Source: Gammaproteobacteria bacterium (GTDB taxonomy: Bacteria > Pseudomonadota > Gammaproteobacteria > Legionellales > Legionellaceae). Taken from it: DNA of 64,000 nt. Under the pieces are notes generated by a model, which was not told where the DNA came from, searched no databases, and worked only from the letters and a program-made list of their open reading frames with translations. Within the stretch, counting starts at the first letter, position 1. Each line of letters begins with the position of its first letter. Below, one piece after another: positions 56,601-64,000 of this stretch. The position numbers were made by a program, and so were the translations under genes. The stretch lies in NCBI GenBank assembly GCA_030147635.1, contig JASBUZ010000029.1, positions 1 to 64,000 of the forward strand. Reading direction: 5' to 3'.

Positions 56601-59600
56601 GAGCTCTTTGATAAGCGCGCTCTACGAAGGCTTTAAGTTCATCATTGTTTTCACAAGCCGCACTAAGTTCTTTTAATGCTTCGAGGTCGTAATTTTTATC
56701 TGCGTTTAAAACAGCAACTGCAGCACTCAGTAAGTAGGGCTTGTCATGAGTGACTGCCAATAAGCTCTTTAAATCAAGAGGATTATTTTGAAAACGTAAA
56801 CAAAGCGATAAAACTGCATTTTTATCTTCAATCGCTGAAAATTCACTTTGCAGTGAGTCTGTCAGTCTTTTTAATTCACTTAAATCCTGGGTTGCTCTGG
56901 CAGCAGTCGAGAGCAGTGTCATCAGTTGCTTTTTGGCAATAGGGTTTTCTTTGGCAATGACATGAACTTGTTGTACGAACGCTTTAAACTGCTCGGTATA
57001 CTCTGCTATTGAGGCATCAGCATCTATATTGGTTTCGAGTAAAGCAGTGTGAATCAGTGGGTCTATCAGAGTTTCAGAAATGGCGCGTGGCTTTAGGCTG
57101 CGAAAGTTGGGTAAAATATCCCGAATATACGCAATTGTGCGCTCAGGCATGTGAGAAATATCTTTATCTAGCTGACGCTCTGCATTCATGAAGCCAATAA
57201 AGTCATGACGTCTTTTTCGGCTTTCACGTACCAAGCTGAGTAGTGTGACAATCGGAGGCTCATCTTGATAATCCCGCGGTATTTCAGATGAGAGATTTTT
57301 GGATTCAATCAGTTTTTTTAGAAAAACGTCTTTTTCAACCTCATCGGGAATAGCATCATACTGCCCGATAATTTTTTGAGCGATATCGTCATAGTATCTG
57401 CAGTTTTTAGTACTCCGTAAGAACTTTAAAACACCATCAGCCTGAGAACGGAACTTTTGTTTGATTTCGGTTTCTAACTTTACTGGAATCGCATCGCTGC
57501 CGTATGTTTTTAAAAATTGTTGAGGGAGGTGCGCGCGAATATGCTCATGAGATTTGATAACCTCAATGACTGGGCGTTCATCTGCTTTAACAGCCTCAAT
57601 GAGACTCCGTAAGTCTTCATGAGTCAGTGTGGAGTTTGCACCACCAAAGTCTAAGGCACGGAGAATTTCGAAACACTCGTGCATTCGCTCTTTATTAGGG
57701 ATTTCTGTGAGTTCTGACCCCATCCCTGCAGTTTGTTGATCTCTTCTCGGAAGAGCAGCAATGATGTTTTCAACCTGACTCTCTTTTAGATTGAAGTTAC
57801 TAATCAATGCTGAAAGTTGCTGTGTATATCGCTTAGTTTTGTTTTGAAGTAAGTCGAATTTTTCTTGAAGTTTTTCTTTTTCTTCTTGTGCTTCTTGAAG
57901 TGCTTGAAGCCGTTCCATCATATCCGGGTTGGGTGTATCCGTTACTTTTTCTAACCGCTCAATTCTTTGTTCGAGCCCTTGAAGTTCTAGCTCCAGCTTG
58001 TCTCGCGCATAGTGGTCAGGATCGTTTGAACGTTCTAGATGTCCATTGACTGCCTTGACAATTTTTTGAACTGTTTCAATATGTTCGAAGAATAGCTCTG
58101 GGTTTTGATAGGCATCTTCGGTGTAATGCGCCATACCTCCATAAATGCAGTTACCATATGCCTCTACATAAGTATTCAGTTTTTTGTTAGTCTCCTTGAG
58201 CTTACCAACAGTTTCTATCATTTTTGCTACATTGAGCCTCGGCTCAGCACAGGAAGCAATCAATGCGACGAGTCGACTGAGTAGCGGAAATTTGGGTGGG
58301 GTTTCCAGTTCGTTTAGTGTTTTTAATAGTTCAACTTTGAGTTCCAGTGTTCTCGCTTTAGAAAGTAACGGAACATGGATACCATTGATGCTGCTTAATA
58401 AATCATCCACGTAGCGTGTGGCTTCTGCTTCTGGAAGCTTTTCTACATTTTCCTTTAAGCCTGTTGTTGCATTTCTAAGTAGCCCATACAATTGATTTTG
58501 TAACTTAATATCAAGAGGTCCAATTTCACGCTGAAAGTGCCGATAGAATCCGAGAGGAAGCTGCTCGCCTGGTGGCTGAAAAGCAACTATTCTGAAAAAG
58601 CTTTCTTTTGTTGTTGTGGCAGCTTTAGGTAGATAGTGAGTGGCGGTGGGATTGCTTTCTATTTCACTCTGTTGGTTAATTTGCATCTCGGGCGTAATGA
58701 AAGCCCAAATCTTATCACCTTGGGTGGCGAGTGCATTAACAGCCCCGGCACCTGATAAATCAAGACCGGTGATTATTTCCCACTGGGCAAGTCGATTCGT
58801 CTCATCCACATACTCTAAAATGTAAAGCATACGTGAGAGCGCTGAGGGCAAGCTTTTGACGCCTTGAAAGTTTGGATTTTCATAGAAGCTAAATTGCCTT
58901 CCTTCTGGAAGGGGAATATGTTCTAAACGCTCTTTAAATGCTTTGAAAGCATTAATTTGATCAACTAAGTTCACATCACCTTGCACGCTGGCGTGTTGTG
59001 TCAGCAAACTTAAAAACCAAGCCTTTTCATTCTCAGGTAACCTATCCACAGATTGAAGTGCAGTTTCAAAGTGACTGTCTATACAGAACGCATAACTGCT
59101 TGCCCCCGAGAATAGGATGTCATGCAGCTCATCAAAATTTGGATTGTTTTGCTGAAGTGCAATCAATTTATCTAAGCCTGCTTCACCGTGTGTGATATAG
59201 AGCTGGATGAGTGCATCAAGATTTATCTGAGGGATTCGTTCTTGAAGTGCTGTTATTTGGGATGCGTTATCACTGAGTCGATTTAAAAAAGCGAGTTTCT
59301 CACGCTTGCTTGCAGATTGATTTGGAACGAGATTTCGTCGGTATTCTTCTGCTTTTTCTCTATCAAATGGATTAGCTATATCTGCAGGAAGGCCTTGGTC
59401 AAGCTTTTGCATTTGCTTGTAGGTAAGCGGTGCTCGGGTTGGGGGAGGTAATATTTGAACGCGGAGCGGGTCGTTAACTGTTGAATTTTTTAAAGCTTCA
59501 TCGTAGCCAATTTTGAGCTCTGGATCAGAGGTTACAATGACAAATCCAGCAGGAAGTCGCTTTAAGTCAAGACCATACTGAAACTGCTCGTAATGTGCGA

Positions 59601-61230
59601 CAAGTACTTCGCAAGCGCTATGGGAGAACTTGTGATTATGGCCACAGGCACCAGGTGAGAGAGTGCCAAACCAGTTGCTAAACATACGATCATTTTCGTC
59701 TGGTGTGTTTGGGCCAGGATATCTGGAAGGCCACTTAAGAACTCTACCTCCTGACACCCGGCCACTGAAGCCTTTTTTATGGTAGAAAGAATCAAGTTCA
59801 GCAGTCTCAGTGTTTAAGCTGCTTTCTTGATCTGCTTCTTGATCTGATTGCACTTCAGCATCGTGTTCTACCTCTTCTTCTTCCTCCTCTTCCTCTTCTT
59901 CTTCCTCCTCGAGTTCGACATCCACGTCTGGCATTGTGCTTGTTTGGCCTCTCATTTGTGCCGGGCGTTTAGGTGTTGAGGGTGTTTTTTCTGCTTTTTC
60001 TACAAGCTCACCCGTGAGTTTTTTGATATGCTTATCTCGAATTCTGTCAGTCAGAATTTCATCTAGTTGTCTTTGGCGCGCATCTTTTGGGGTTAGTTCG
60101 ATATCAATCGCAATTTCAGGCGTATTCTCTACGAGCATAACTAAATCATGTATTGCTTGGTCGCTTTCTAGGACTAGTCCAACAGTTTCAGCGTTGGATT
60201 CAGAGAGTCGAATTAGGACTTGTTTTAGCGATGAAAAAAAAGGTTCATCAAAAATATTTTGGTCGCGTAAATCAAGGGTGATCTTGTTGAAAGGAAGTTG
60301 GTGATAGTCGCTGCAATAGCTAGCAATCCCCCATAATGATTCACTAGATTTATCGCAGTCTAGTATTAACTCATCGAGCGGTTTTGCTGTTTGTGCTTTT
60401 TTAAGTTTTTCATGCGCTAAACTTAGAAATTGCTCATAGTCAGCACTATTAAGTGCAGGGTTGTCTGGCAGCAAGCGGGGAAATTTAAGAGACCGCTTAT
60501 TGAGTACTAGCTCGTCAATACTTGTCCTAACGAGCTCATGCTCATCTGGGATAATTAGCGTAAAATCCGCTTTAAAGTCATCAACTGTTTTTCCCGCACG
60601 TTGTAGTTCTTCTTCTGGAATATGTTCTAGTTGTGTTTTATAAAACTGCTGAATGAATTTATCTATATTGTCAGGTGAGTTATCAAAGTGTGATTTATAA
60701 ATATTGTACAAGCGCTGATAGACGAGAATAGGATTAGCTTCAGCACCTGATATAAAAGCCTCAGGGAGGTAGCCTTGAATACGATTGTAGACCAAAAAGC
60801 GCTGAATATCGCGAACAGTGAGTGCTTCATTGGGTCTCAGTTCGCTCCGCAGGAATTTTTCCTGAATCCCTCTATCTTCAGGCCGGCCTGCCAAGGCAAG
60901 GCTAATTTGTGCTTCTTTTGCCTCTGCTACTGCTTGTAAGAACATCATGAGCATAGTCGTAAAAACACCTGCTTCACCACCATGCATTTCTGCATTTGGG
61001 TCTTCGGGGTTATACTCCCAACTCATAAGCTCCTGATGAACGGCGCTTAATTTATCATAACTGAGTTTGTCTAGTTCATAGGTGCGGCTAAGATATGAAG
61101 GGAGCTGCTCTACTGAGAGCTTTTTTCCTTCCTGAGCTGATGCTTCAAACGCCTGCTCTAAACGGTTAAAGTACTCAATTCTGTCTTTTCCTGCACGGAC
61201 TTGTTGCAGTTCGTCAACTGAGCGACTCAT
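53608..61230 (-). CDS. Giant protein with SecA-like DEAD motor domain
   Basis: The 2540-residue protein has an N-terminal part of no known family (1-430), a run of about 13 glutamates near 440-455, a central helical region with a coiled coil at about 1080-1150, and a SecA-like ATPase at about 1650-2200. Motor motifs are Walker A GTGEGKS (1695-1701; SecA has TGEGKT), DEAD (1800-1803), VTGTPGS, GMIGRGTDI (GRGTD at 2127-2131) and GRSGRFG (GRSGR at 2161-2165). These are in SecA order, with an insertion where SecA has its preprotein-binding domain. The tail is acidic (EEEVEVEVD, then EDLEKKKSKVEKNDEFKPGGP). No signal or membrane segment is seen. The ATG at 61230 is chosen over a TTG two codons upstream. 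It is coupled to the ankyrin-like gene. Confidence 0.86.
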   Translation of the reverse strand: MSRSVDELQQVRAGKDRIEYFNRLEQAFEASAQEGKKLSVEQLPSYLSRTYELDKLSYDKLSAVHQELMSWEYNPEDPNAEMHGGEAGVFTTMLMMFLQAVAEAKEAQISLALAGRPEDRGIQEKFLRSELRPNEALTVRDIQRFLVYNRIQGYLPEAFISGAEANPILVYQRLYNIYKSHFDNSPDNIDKFIQQFYKTQLEHIPEEELQRAGKTVDDFKADFTLIIPDEHELVRTSIDELVLNKRSLKFPRLLPDNPALNSADYEQFLSLAHEKLKKAQTAKPLDELILDCDKSSESLWGIASYCSDYHQLPFNKITLDLRDQNIFDEPFFSSLKQVLIRLSESNAETVGLVLESDQAIHDLVMLVENTPEIAIDIELTPKDARQRQLDEILTDRIRDKHIKKLTGELVEKAEKTPSTPKRPAQMRGQTSTMPDVDVELEEEEEEEEEEEEEVEHDAEVQSDQEADQESSLNTETAELDSFYHKKGFSGRVSGGRVLKWPSRYPGPNTPDENDRMFSNWFGTLSPGACGHNHKFSHSACEVLVAHYEQFQYGLDLKRLPAGFVIVTSDPELKIGYDEALKNSTVNDPLRVQILPPPTRAPLTYKQMQKLDQGLPADIANPFDREKAEEYRRNLVPNQSASKREKLAFLNRLSDNASQITALQERIPQINLDALIQLYITHGEAGLDKLIALQQNNPNFDELHDILFSGASSYAFCIDSHFETALQSVDRLPENEKAWFLSLLTQHASVQGDVNLVDQINAFKAFKERLEHIPLPEGRQFSFYENPNFQGVKSLPSALSRMLYILEYVDETNRLAQWEIITGLDLSGAGAVNALATQGDKIWAFITPEMQINQQSEIESNPTATHYLPKAATTTKESFFRIVAFQPPGEQLPLGFYRHFQREIGPLDIKLQNQLYGLLRNATTGLKENVEKLPEAEATRYVDDLLSSINGIHVPLLSKARTLELKVELLKTLNELETPPKFPLLSRLVALIASCAEPRLNVAKMIETVGKLKETNKKLNTYVEAYGNCIYGGMAHYTEDAYQNPELFFEHIETVQKIVKAVNGHLERSNDPDHYARDKLELELQGLEQRIERLEKVTDTPNPDMMERLQALQEAQEEKEKLQEKFDLLQNKTKRYTQQLSALISNFNLKESQVENIIAALPRRDQQTAGMGSELTEIPNKERMHECFEILRALDFGGANSTLTHEDLRSLIEAVKADERPVIEVIKSHEHIRAHLPQQFLKTYGSDAIPVKLETEIKQKFRSQADGVLKFLRSTKNCRYYDDIAQKIIGQYDAIPDEVEKDVFLKKLIESKNLSSEIPRDYQDEPPIVTLLSLVRESRKRRHDFIGFMNAERQLDKDISHMPERTIAYIRDILPNFRSLKPRAISETLIDPLIHTALLETNIDADASIAEYTEQFKAFVQQVHVIAKENPIAKKQLMTLLSTAARATQDLSELKRLTDSLQSEFSAIEDKNAVLSLCLRFQNNPLDLKSLLAVTHDKPYLLSAAVAVLNADKNYDLEALKELSAACENNDELKAFVERAYQRAPYPSIQQVLEWHQSGELEARYQLFDKFPAHREKESGFDAAKARDQLAKMEASGLEPGLIDVGAFEDLTLKMRTKSSDKVLAEFQIAGETKPPNYEILVAAAAELLHRSKGYDAPAYTGGDYKLGSSMELNTTQYLSILTSLKSGTHVTSQIGTGEGKSRIMMVSAACQQALGGTVDFVTSDITLAYRDFVEYKPFFDMVGARSSMVLGNSDFSAYQRGGINFSDSDNLQLIRNRAAVQGKLDLVLAKDSTERTLLLDEADKAYFDMVNKRVNYSEKGNANIIDMPWMYDLLMTYMMEGRRAQRLYESGNISAIRQDFLKWFKEQNTSPEQGARLDNVNAKKLDEWIDSAHTAKNLQYNKSFSIEADIKTGSRVSSYAKLKADFRTSSGSKFSRGVQQCLHARLNRAKRNPGLETDEALKARLAECETDFHVSDERQIIYSTSSKNHIDLYQDGRVQAVTGTPGSDAEQKEAGQLFGSSSGENMKILKVPRHQGLQRIDSPIQLAKNREQNIAHMLRDIEKAKANNQPILIFCENDVESAALRDALSSAVSINYIHGQMSLTEEQDAVKRAGQAGQVTISTGMIGRGTDIPLDNQAKQNGLNVMVTYLPEERDLEQMIGRSGRFGAKGQTRLYLDKESLKKQLGKESLGAGGYYYNPEAYIKREQAIMTRKKQVDRLVRNRFSDFKKGLQDNFFGTFLPNVPEGDHQKAIEHWTTFVDNIDKEWNRRLPEIQDKLYENPINIPVIQVLLSDYQLEAQKLWVNVRDGVDDPNNHLFDAVPGLNLGETLTKLLEPINEAKLGEHTVYDHYDPAHDGRHVVYTSRMIPLIASLKGWANLLPGVNYPANETRVPFANTRAWLAGRGQIFPNLSFYAQRILTAIISIGDLFRTDTKAEHASTPEEVSKPHSTYDTFRDLGLVRKDSDKEEEVEVEVDLEFHDAQDLDLMPPDEIEQAVAKAREERPEIFQDPVKPEVPPEIAEDLEKKKSKVEKNDEFKPGGP

Positions 61231-61311
61231 AAGCAAATATTTTTGATGACTTGTCTTTAAATTATAGACATTTAATCTATTTTTTGCTCAAAAGGGGTGG
61301 GGTTTATTTAT

Positions 61312-61343
61312 TTGGGACTTTTATCTTTTAAATATGCTAAAAT
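61312..61343 (+). promoter_or_regulatory. Possible extended -10 promoter of the ccm operon
   Basis: TGCTAAAAT ending at 61343 is an extended -10 form (TG-N-TAAAAT). TTGGGA at 61312-61317 is a poor -35 at a 20-base spacing. The ATG of ccmC is 26 bases on. This is the only promoter-like site in the 138-base gap between the divergent giant gene and ccmC. Confidence 0.35.
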
Positions 61344-61368
61344 TCCGGCCTATTTTGAGGATGGTTTT

Positions 61369-62094
61369 ATGTGGCAATTTTTATCTTTTTTAGCCTCTCC
61401 AAAAGTATTTTATGAGCGCACAAGTCAGTGGGCACCATGGTTTGGTGTGCTTTCTTTGGTGCTCTTACTTTGTGGGGCTGTTTGGGGGCTTTGTTTTGCA
61501 CCTGCGGACTACCAGCAGGGGGATGCTTTTCGCATGCTGTATGTCCATGTGCCAGCCGCCATCATGTCGATGTTTTTGTACGCCCTAATGGGGGGCTTTA
61601 GTCTGAGTTTGCTGGTGTGGCGAGTCAAGCTTGCCGGTGTTTTACTGCGTGCAGCAGCCCCAGTTGGTGCCAGTATGGCGTTTCTGGCGCTGATTACGGG
61701 AAGCCTTTGGGGGAAGCCGATGTGGGGCGCTTGGTGGATATGGGATGCAAGGCTTACGTCTGAGCTTGTGTTATTACTACTTTATGTGGCTATTTTAGTG
61801 CTTCAACAAGCCTATCCGAACCAAGCCGGTGATAAGCTGGTTGCCATTTTAAGTTTGGTGGGGCTTTTGGATTTGCCGATTATTCATTATTCAGTGTACT
61901 GGTGGAATACCTTGCATCAAGGCTCAAGTATTTTAGCCTTTGCAAAGCCGACCATTCATAGCAGCATGCTTTATCCGCTGCTTTTGATGATAGCGGGCTT
62001 CTTATTGTATGCCTTTTTTATCATGAGCCTGAAAGCGCGCAACCTTGTGTTGCTGCGTGAGCGTCGCGCTAAATGGGTTCAAGCTTTAATTTAA
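61369..62094 (+). CDS. ccmC: Heme exporter protein CcmC
   Basis: CcmC presents heme to CcmE in cytochrome c maturation system I. The 241-residue protein has six membrane helices and the WWD heme motif WGKPMWGAWWIWDARLTSELVL; the first periplasmic His is in RMLYVHVPAAIMSMFLY and the second in DLPIIHYSVYWWNTLHQGSS. The ATG at 61369 gives the family N-terminus; upstream in-frame codons from 61297 are not family-like. It starts the cluster ccmC-D-E-F. The ABC genes ccmA and ccmB, which usually precede ccmC, are not next to it. Confidence 0.96.
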   Translation: MWQFLSFLASPKVFYERTSQWAPWFGVLSLVLLLCGAVWGLCFAPADYQQGDAFRMLYVHVPAAIMSMFLYALMGGFSLSLLVWRVKLAGVLLRAAAPVGASMAFLALITGSLWGKPMWGAWWIWDARLTSELVLLLLYVAILVLQQAYPNQAGDKLVAILSLVGLLDLPIIHYSVYWWNTLHQGSSILAFAKPTIHSSMLYPLLLMIAGFLLYAFFIMSLKARNLVLLRERRAKWVQALI

Positions 62095-62104
62095 GAGAAA
62101 GAAC

Positions 62105-62266
62105 ATGGATACACTACTACATTGGTTTCAGATGGGGGGCTATGCAAGTTATGTGTGGTCTGCCTATGGTATTGTTTTTTTTGTGTTTGCCTCACACTTT
62201 TTCTATGTGAAGCAACAAAAAAAGCGTGTTTTGAGTCAGTTAAAACGTTGGGTTAAAAGTCTGTAA
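62105..62266 (+). CDS. ccmD: Heme exporter protein CcmD
   Basis: The 53-residue protein begins MDTLLHWFQMGGYASYVWSA and has one membrane helix (YGIVFFVFASHFFY) followed by a basic tail (VKQQKKRVLSQLKRW). That is the standard CcmD plan: GGYA-x-YVW then a helix, binding the CcmC-CcmE complex. AAAGAA lies before the ATG. It is ten bases after ccmC and overlaps the ccmE ATG by one base (TAATG). Confidence 0.93.
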   Translation: MDTLLHWFQMGGYASYVWSAYGIVFFVFASHFFYVKQQKKRVLSQLKRWVKSL

Positions 62267-62712
62267 TGCATCCAGTTCGCCAAAAGAAATTGATTAAACT
62301 CTTAATCCCTATGCTTGTACTTTCAGCGGTGGTGGCCTTGGTGATGTATGCGCTCCGGCAAAACATCAGCTTGTTTTATACGCCGACTGAAGTCCTGCAA
62401 GGTGAGGTACCTAAAGCTGCTCATATTCGCATGGGAGGTCAGGTGGTTGAGGGTAGTGTAGTACGTGGCAAGGACTTGGAGGTGCAGTTTAAGCTCACTG
62501 ATACCAATCAAGAGATTTTGGTCAGCTACCGTGGACTGCTTCCTGACTTGTTCCGTGAGGGGCAGGGACTGGTGGTTGACGGCATGCTCGCAGAACCTGG
62601 ACACTTTAAAGCCGACCGCGTGCTTGCCAAGCATGATGAAAACTATATGCCTCCTGAAGCGCGAGAGGCATTAGTCAAAGGCGCTGCAGCACAAAAAGAG
62701 GCGCAGCTATGA
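62266..62712 (+). CDS. ccmE: Cytochrome c maturation heme chaperone CcmE
   Basis: CcmE binds heme covalently and carries it to CcmF. The 148-residue protein has an N-terminal membrane anchor (LLIPMLVLSAVVALVMYAL), the beta-barrel OB fold with HIRMGGQVVEGSVVR and VSYRGLLPDLFREGQGLVVDG, and the heme ligand His123 in the motif LAKHDENYMPPE. It starts at the ATG overlapping the ccmD stop and ends overlapping the ccmF start by ATGA. Length is typical (E. coli CcmE 159). Confidence 0.96.
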   Translation: MHPVRQKKLIKLLIPMLVLSAVVALVMYALRQNISLFYTPTEVLQGEVPKAAHIRMGGQVVEGSVVRGKDLEVQFKLTDTNQEILVSYRGLLPDLFREGQGLVVDGMLAEPGHFKADRVLAKHDENYMPPEAREALVKGAAAQKEAQL

Positions 62713-64000
62713 TTCCAGAGCTTGGCACTTTTTTTCTGATTCTGGCCTTGTTATTTGCATTTCTTTTAGTGTTTTCGCCAAAATCAGCCACTTATTATGT
62801 CTTGGCAGAAGGGGGAGCTGTTGTACTCGCGTATGCCTGCTTAACACTTAGTTTTTTGCTTGATGATTTTACTGTGCGTTATGTGCTGCTCAATAGCAGT
62901 ACGTCCTTGCCTTGGTTTTATAAACTCTGTGCGGTTTGGGGTGGGCATGAAGGCTCGATGCTGTTGTGGGTATTGATTCTAATAGGGTGGATGGTTGCGA
63001 TTGTGTTATTCAGTCGTCGCTTAGAGCGTGTGTTTTATGAGCGTGTGCTTGTGGTTTTGGGGGCTTTAAGTATTGGATTTTTGCTGTTTTTGCTTTGTAC
63101 CTCAAACCCATTCTTACGCCAGTTTGAAGTACTGAATAGTACAGGGCGTGATTTAAACCCACTCTTGCAAGATCCAGGTTTTTTATTTCATCCCCCAATG
63201 CTCTATATGGGCTATGTTGGTTTTGCTGTGGCTTTTGCACTTGCTATTGCAGCGCTTTGGCTTGGCCGAGTAGAAGTCGTATGGGCAAGCTGGGCGCGCC
63301 CCTGGACGCTTGCTGCCTGGTGTTGCTTAACCATCGGGATTACCCTTGGCAGTTGGTGGGCGTATCGCGAGCTTGGCTGGGGCGGCTGGTGGTTTTGGGA
63401 CCCGGTTGAAAATGCATCGTTTATGCCTTGGCTGGTTGGCACAGCACTATTACATTCGTTGGTAGTGAACGAAAAGCGCGGGCAACTTAAAGCTTGGACA
63501 GTACTCTTGGCGATTACTGCCTTTTCACTCAGTTTAATCGGTACTTTTTTGGTGCGCTCAGGCGTTTTAACTTCAGTGCACGCGTTTGCGGTTGACCCCG
63601 CACGTGGACTTTATATCCTACTTTTTTTGATGGTTGTGGTTGGTGGCTCACTTGGGTTGTTTGCTTTTCGAGTCGATACCTTAAGGGAACGAGAAAAGCC
63701 TTTTTTAGTCTCCAGAGAAGGGGGGTTACTGCTTAATAACGTATTTTTGAGTGTGTCGATGCTGACAGTACTTCTGGGTACAGTTTATCCTTTGCTGATT
63801 GATGCATTGAAGCTTGGCAAGCTTTCGGTGGGGGCGCCTTACTTTAATGCGGTTTTTGTGCCACTGATGTTGCCAGTTCTCGCTTTAATGGGGCTTGGTG
63901 TGAATAGTCGCTTCAGACAAGAACAGTGGAGTCGGTTATGCGCTTCATTGCAATATGCGTTTTTGTTGAGCCTATGCTCGCCACTGTTTATTTTTTTGTG
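62709..64000 (+). CDS. ccmF: Cytochrome c-type biogenesis protein CcmF (cut by window end)
   Basis: CcmF is the heme lyase core that attaches heme to apocytochrome c. The visible 430 residues begin MIPELGTFFLILALLFAFLL and include AVWGGHEGSMLLWVLIL, NPLLQDPGFLFHPPMLYMGY, the WWD motif WGGWWFWDPVENASFMPWLVGTALLHS, and RSGVLTSVHAFAVDPARG. These are family-defining and show that the frame is intact. The frame remains open at the right edge, so the C-terminal third is outside. It overlaps the end of ccmE by ATGA. Confidence 0.95.
   Translation, partial: MIPELGTFFLILALLFAFLLVFSPKSATYYVLAEGGAVVLAYACLTLSFLLDDFTVRYVLLNSSTSLPWFYKLCAVWGGHEGSMLLWVLILIGWMVAIVLFSRRLERVFYERVLVVLGALSIGFLLFLLCTSNPFLRQFEVLNSTGRDLNPLLQDPGFLFHPPMLYMGYVGFAVAFALAIAALWLGRVEVVWASWARPWTLAAWCCLTIGITLGSWWAYRELGWGGWWFWDPVENASFMPWLVGTALLHSLVVNEKRGQLKAWTVLLAITAFSLSLIGTFLVRSGVLTSVHAFAVDPARGLYILLFLMVVVGGSLGLFAFRVDTLREREKPFLVSREGGLLLNNVFLSVSMLTVLLGTVYPLLIDALKLGKLSVGAPYFNAVFVPLMLPVLALMGLGVNSRFRQEQWSRLCASLQYAFLLSLCSPLFIFL

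Noticed and set aside
53608-61230. Giant protein as the housekeeping SecA
   Set aside because: It is far too long, lacks the zinc-binding C-terminus and has divergent motifs (GTGEGKS, DEAD in place of DEVD). A normal secA should be elsewhere.

Overview
The window looks like chromosome of a host-associated gammaproteobacterium, most probably of the order Legionellales (Legionella, Coxiella, Aquicella or Berkiella type). The evidence is the mix of compact housekeeping operons (era-recO-pdxJ, mreBCD, lolCD, ccmCDEF, mfd, acnA, htpG, coaE), a Mip-type FKBP isomerase, an Lcl_C/DUF1566 secreted protein, and many long proteins of unknown family (coiled coil, helical repeat, ankyrin-like, lipase-like) set singly between housekeeping genes, as Dot/Icm effectors usually are. 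The taxonomic placement is inference. There are no insertion sequences, prophage genes, rRNA genes or CRISPR arrays, and no gene-free stretch longer than about 300 bases.

Layout. 1-2.2 kb: a KDPG-aldolase-like gene lacking the Schiff-base lysine and a coiled-coil hypothetical, both on the minus strand. 2.3-7.4 kb: plus-strand run era, recO, pdxJ and a two-gene 2-oxoacid:ferredoxin oxidoreductase. 7.4-12.4 kb: Bax-inhibitor-like membrane protein, a Ser-rich hypothetical, nitrilase-family amidohydrolase, tldD and a membrane-anchored hypothetical. 12.4-17.5 kb: ETF-ubiquinone oxidoreductase and mfd. 17.6-23 kb: three large unknown proteins, one with seven tandem 33-34-residue helical repeats. 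23.2-31 kb: acnA, a lipase-like protein, rhomboid protease, xseA, Mip-like PPIase, AmpG-like permease and tRNA-Leu(CAA). 31.1-32.7 kb: two small exported surface proteins. 32.8-38.3 kb: lolC/E-lolD, then mreB-mreC-mreD overlapping a periplasmic transglutaminase-like gene. 38.3-46.5 kb: six signalling genes, comprising two PAS or membrane histidine kinases, a receiver-PAS-GGDEF-EAL protein, an Rcp1-type receiver, a kinase-dimerisation-only protein, and a hybrid kinase with an ethylene-receptor-like membrane domain. 46.6-51.5 kb: tRNA-Arg(CCU), htpG with a sigma32-like promoter, a SWIM-SNF2 ATPase and coaE. 51.5-61.2 kb: a DUF4143-type ATPase, a 41-nt perfect palindrome, an ankyrin-like protein, and a 2540-residue protein carrying a SecA-like DEAD motor. 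61.4-64 kb: ccmC-ccmD-ccmE-ccmF, with ccmF cut by the window end.

The best candidates for something undescribed are the giant SecA-like protein translationally coupled to the ankyrin-like gene, the ethylene-receptor-like hybrid kinase inside the signalling cluster, and the 901-residue helical-repeat protein flanked by two near-identical 20-mers.
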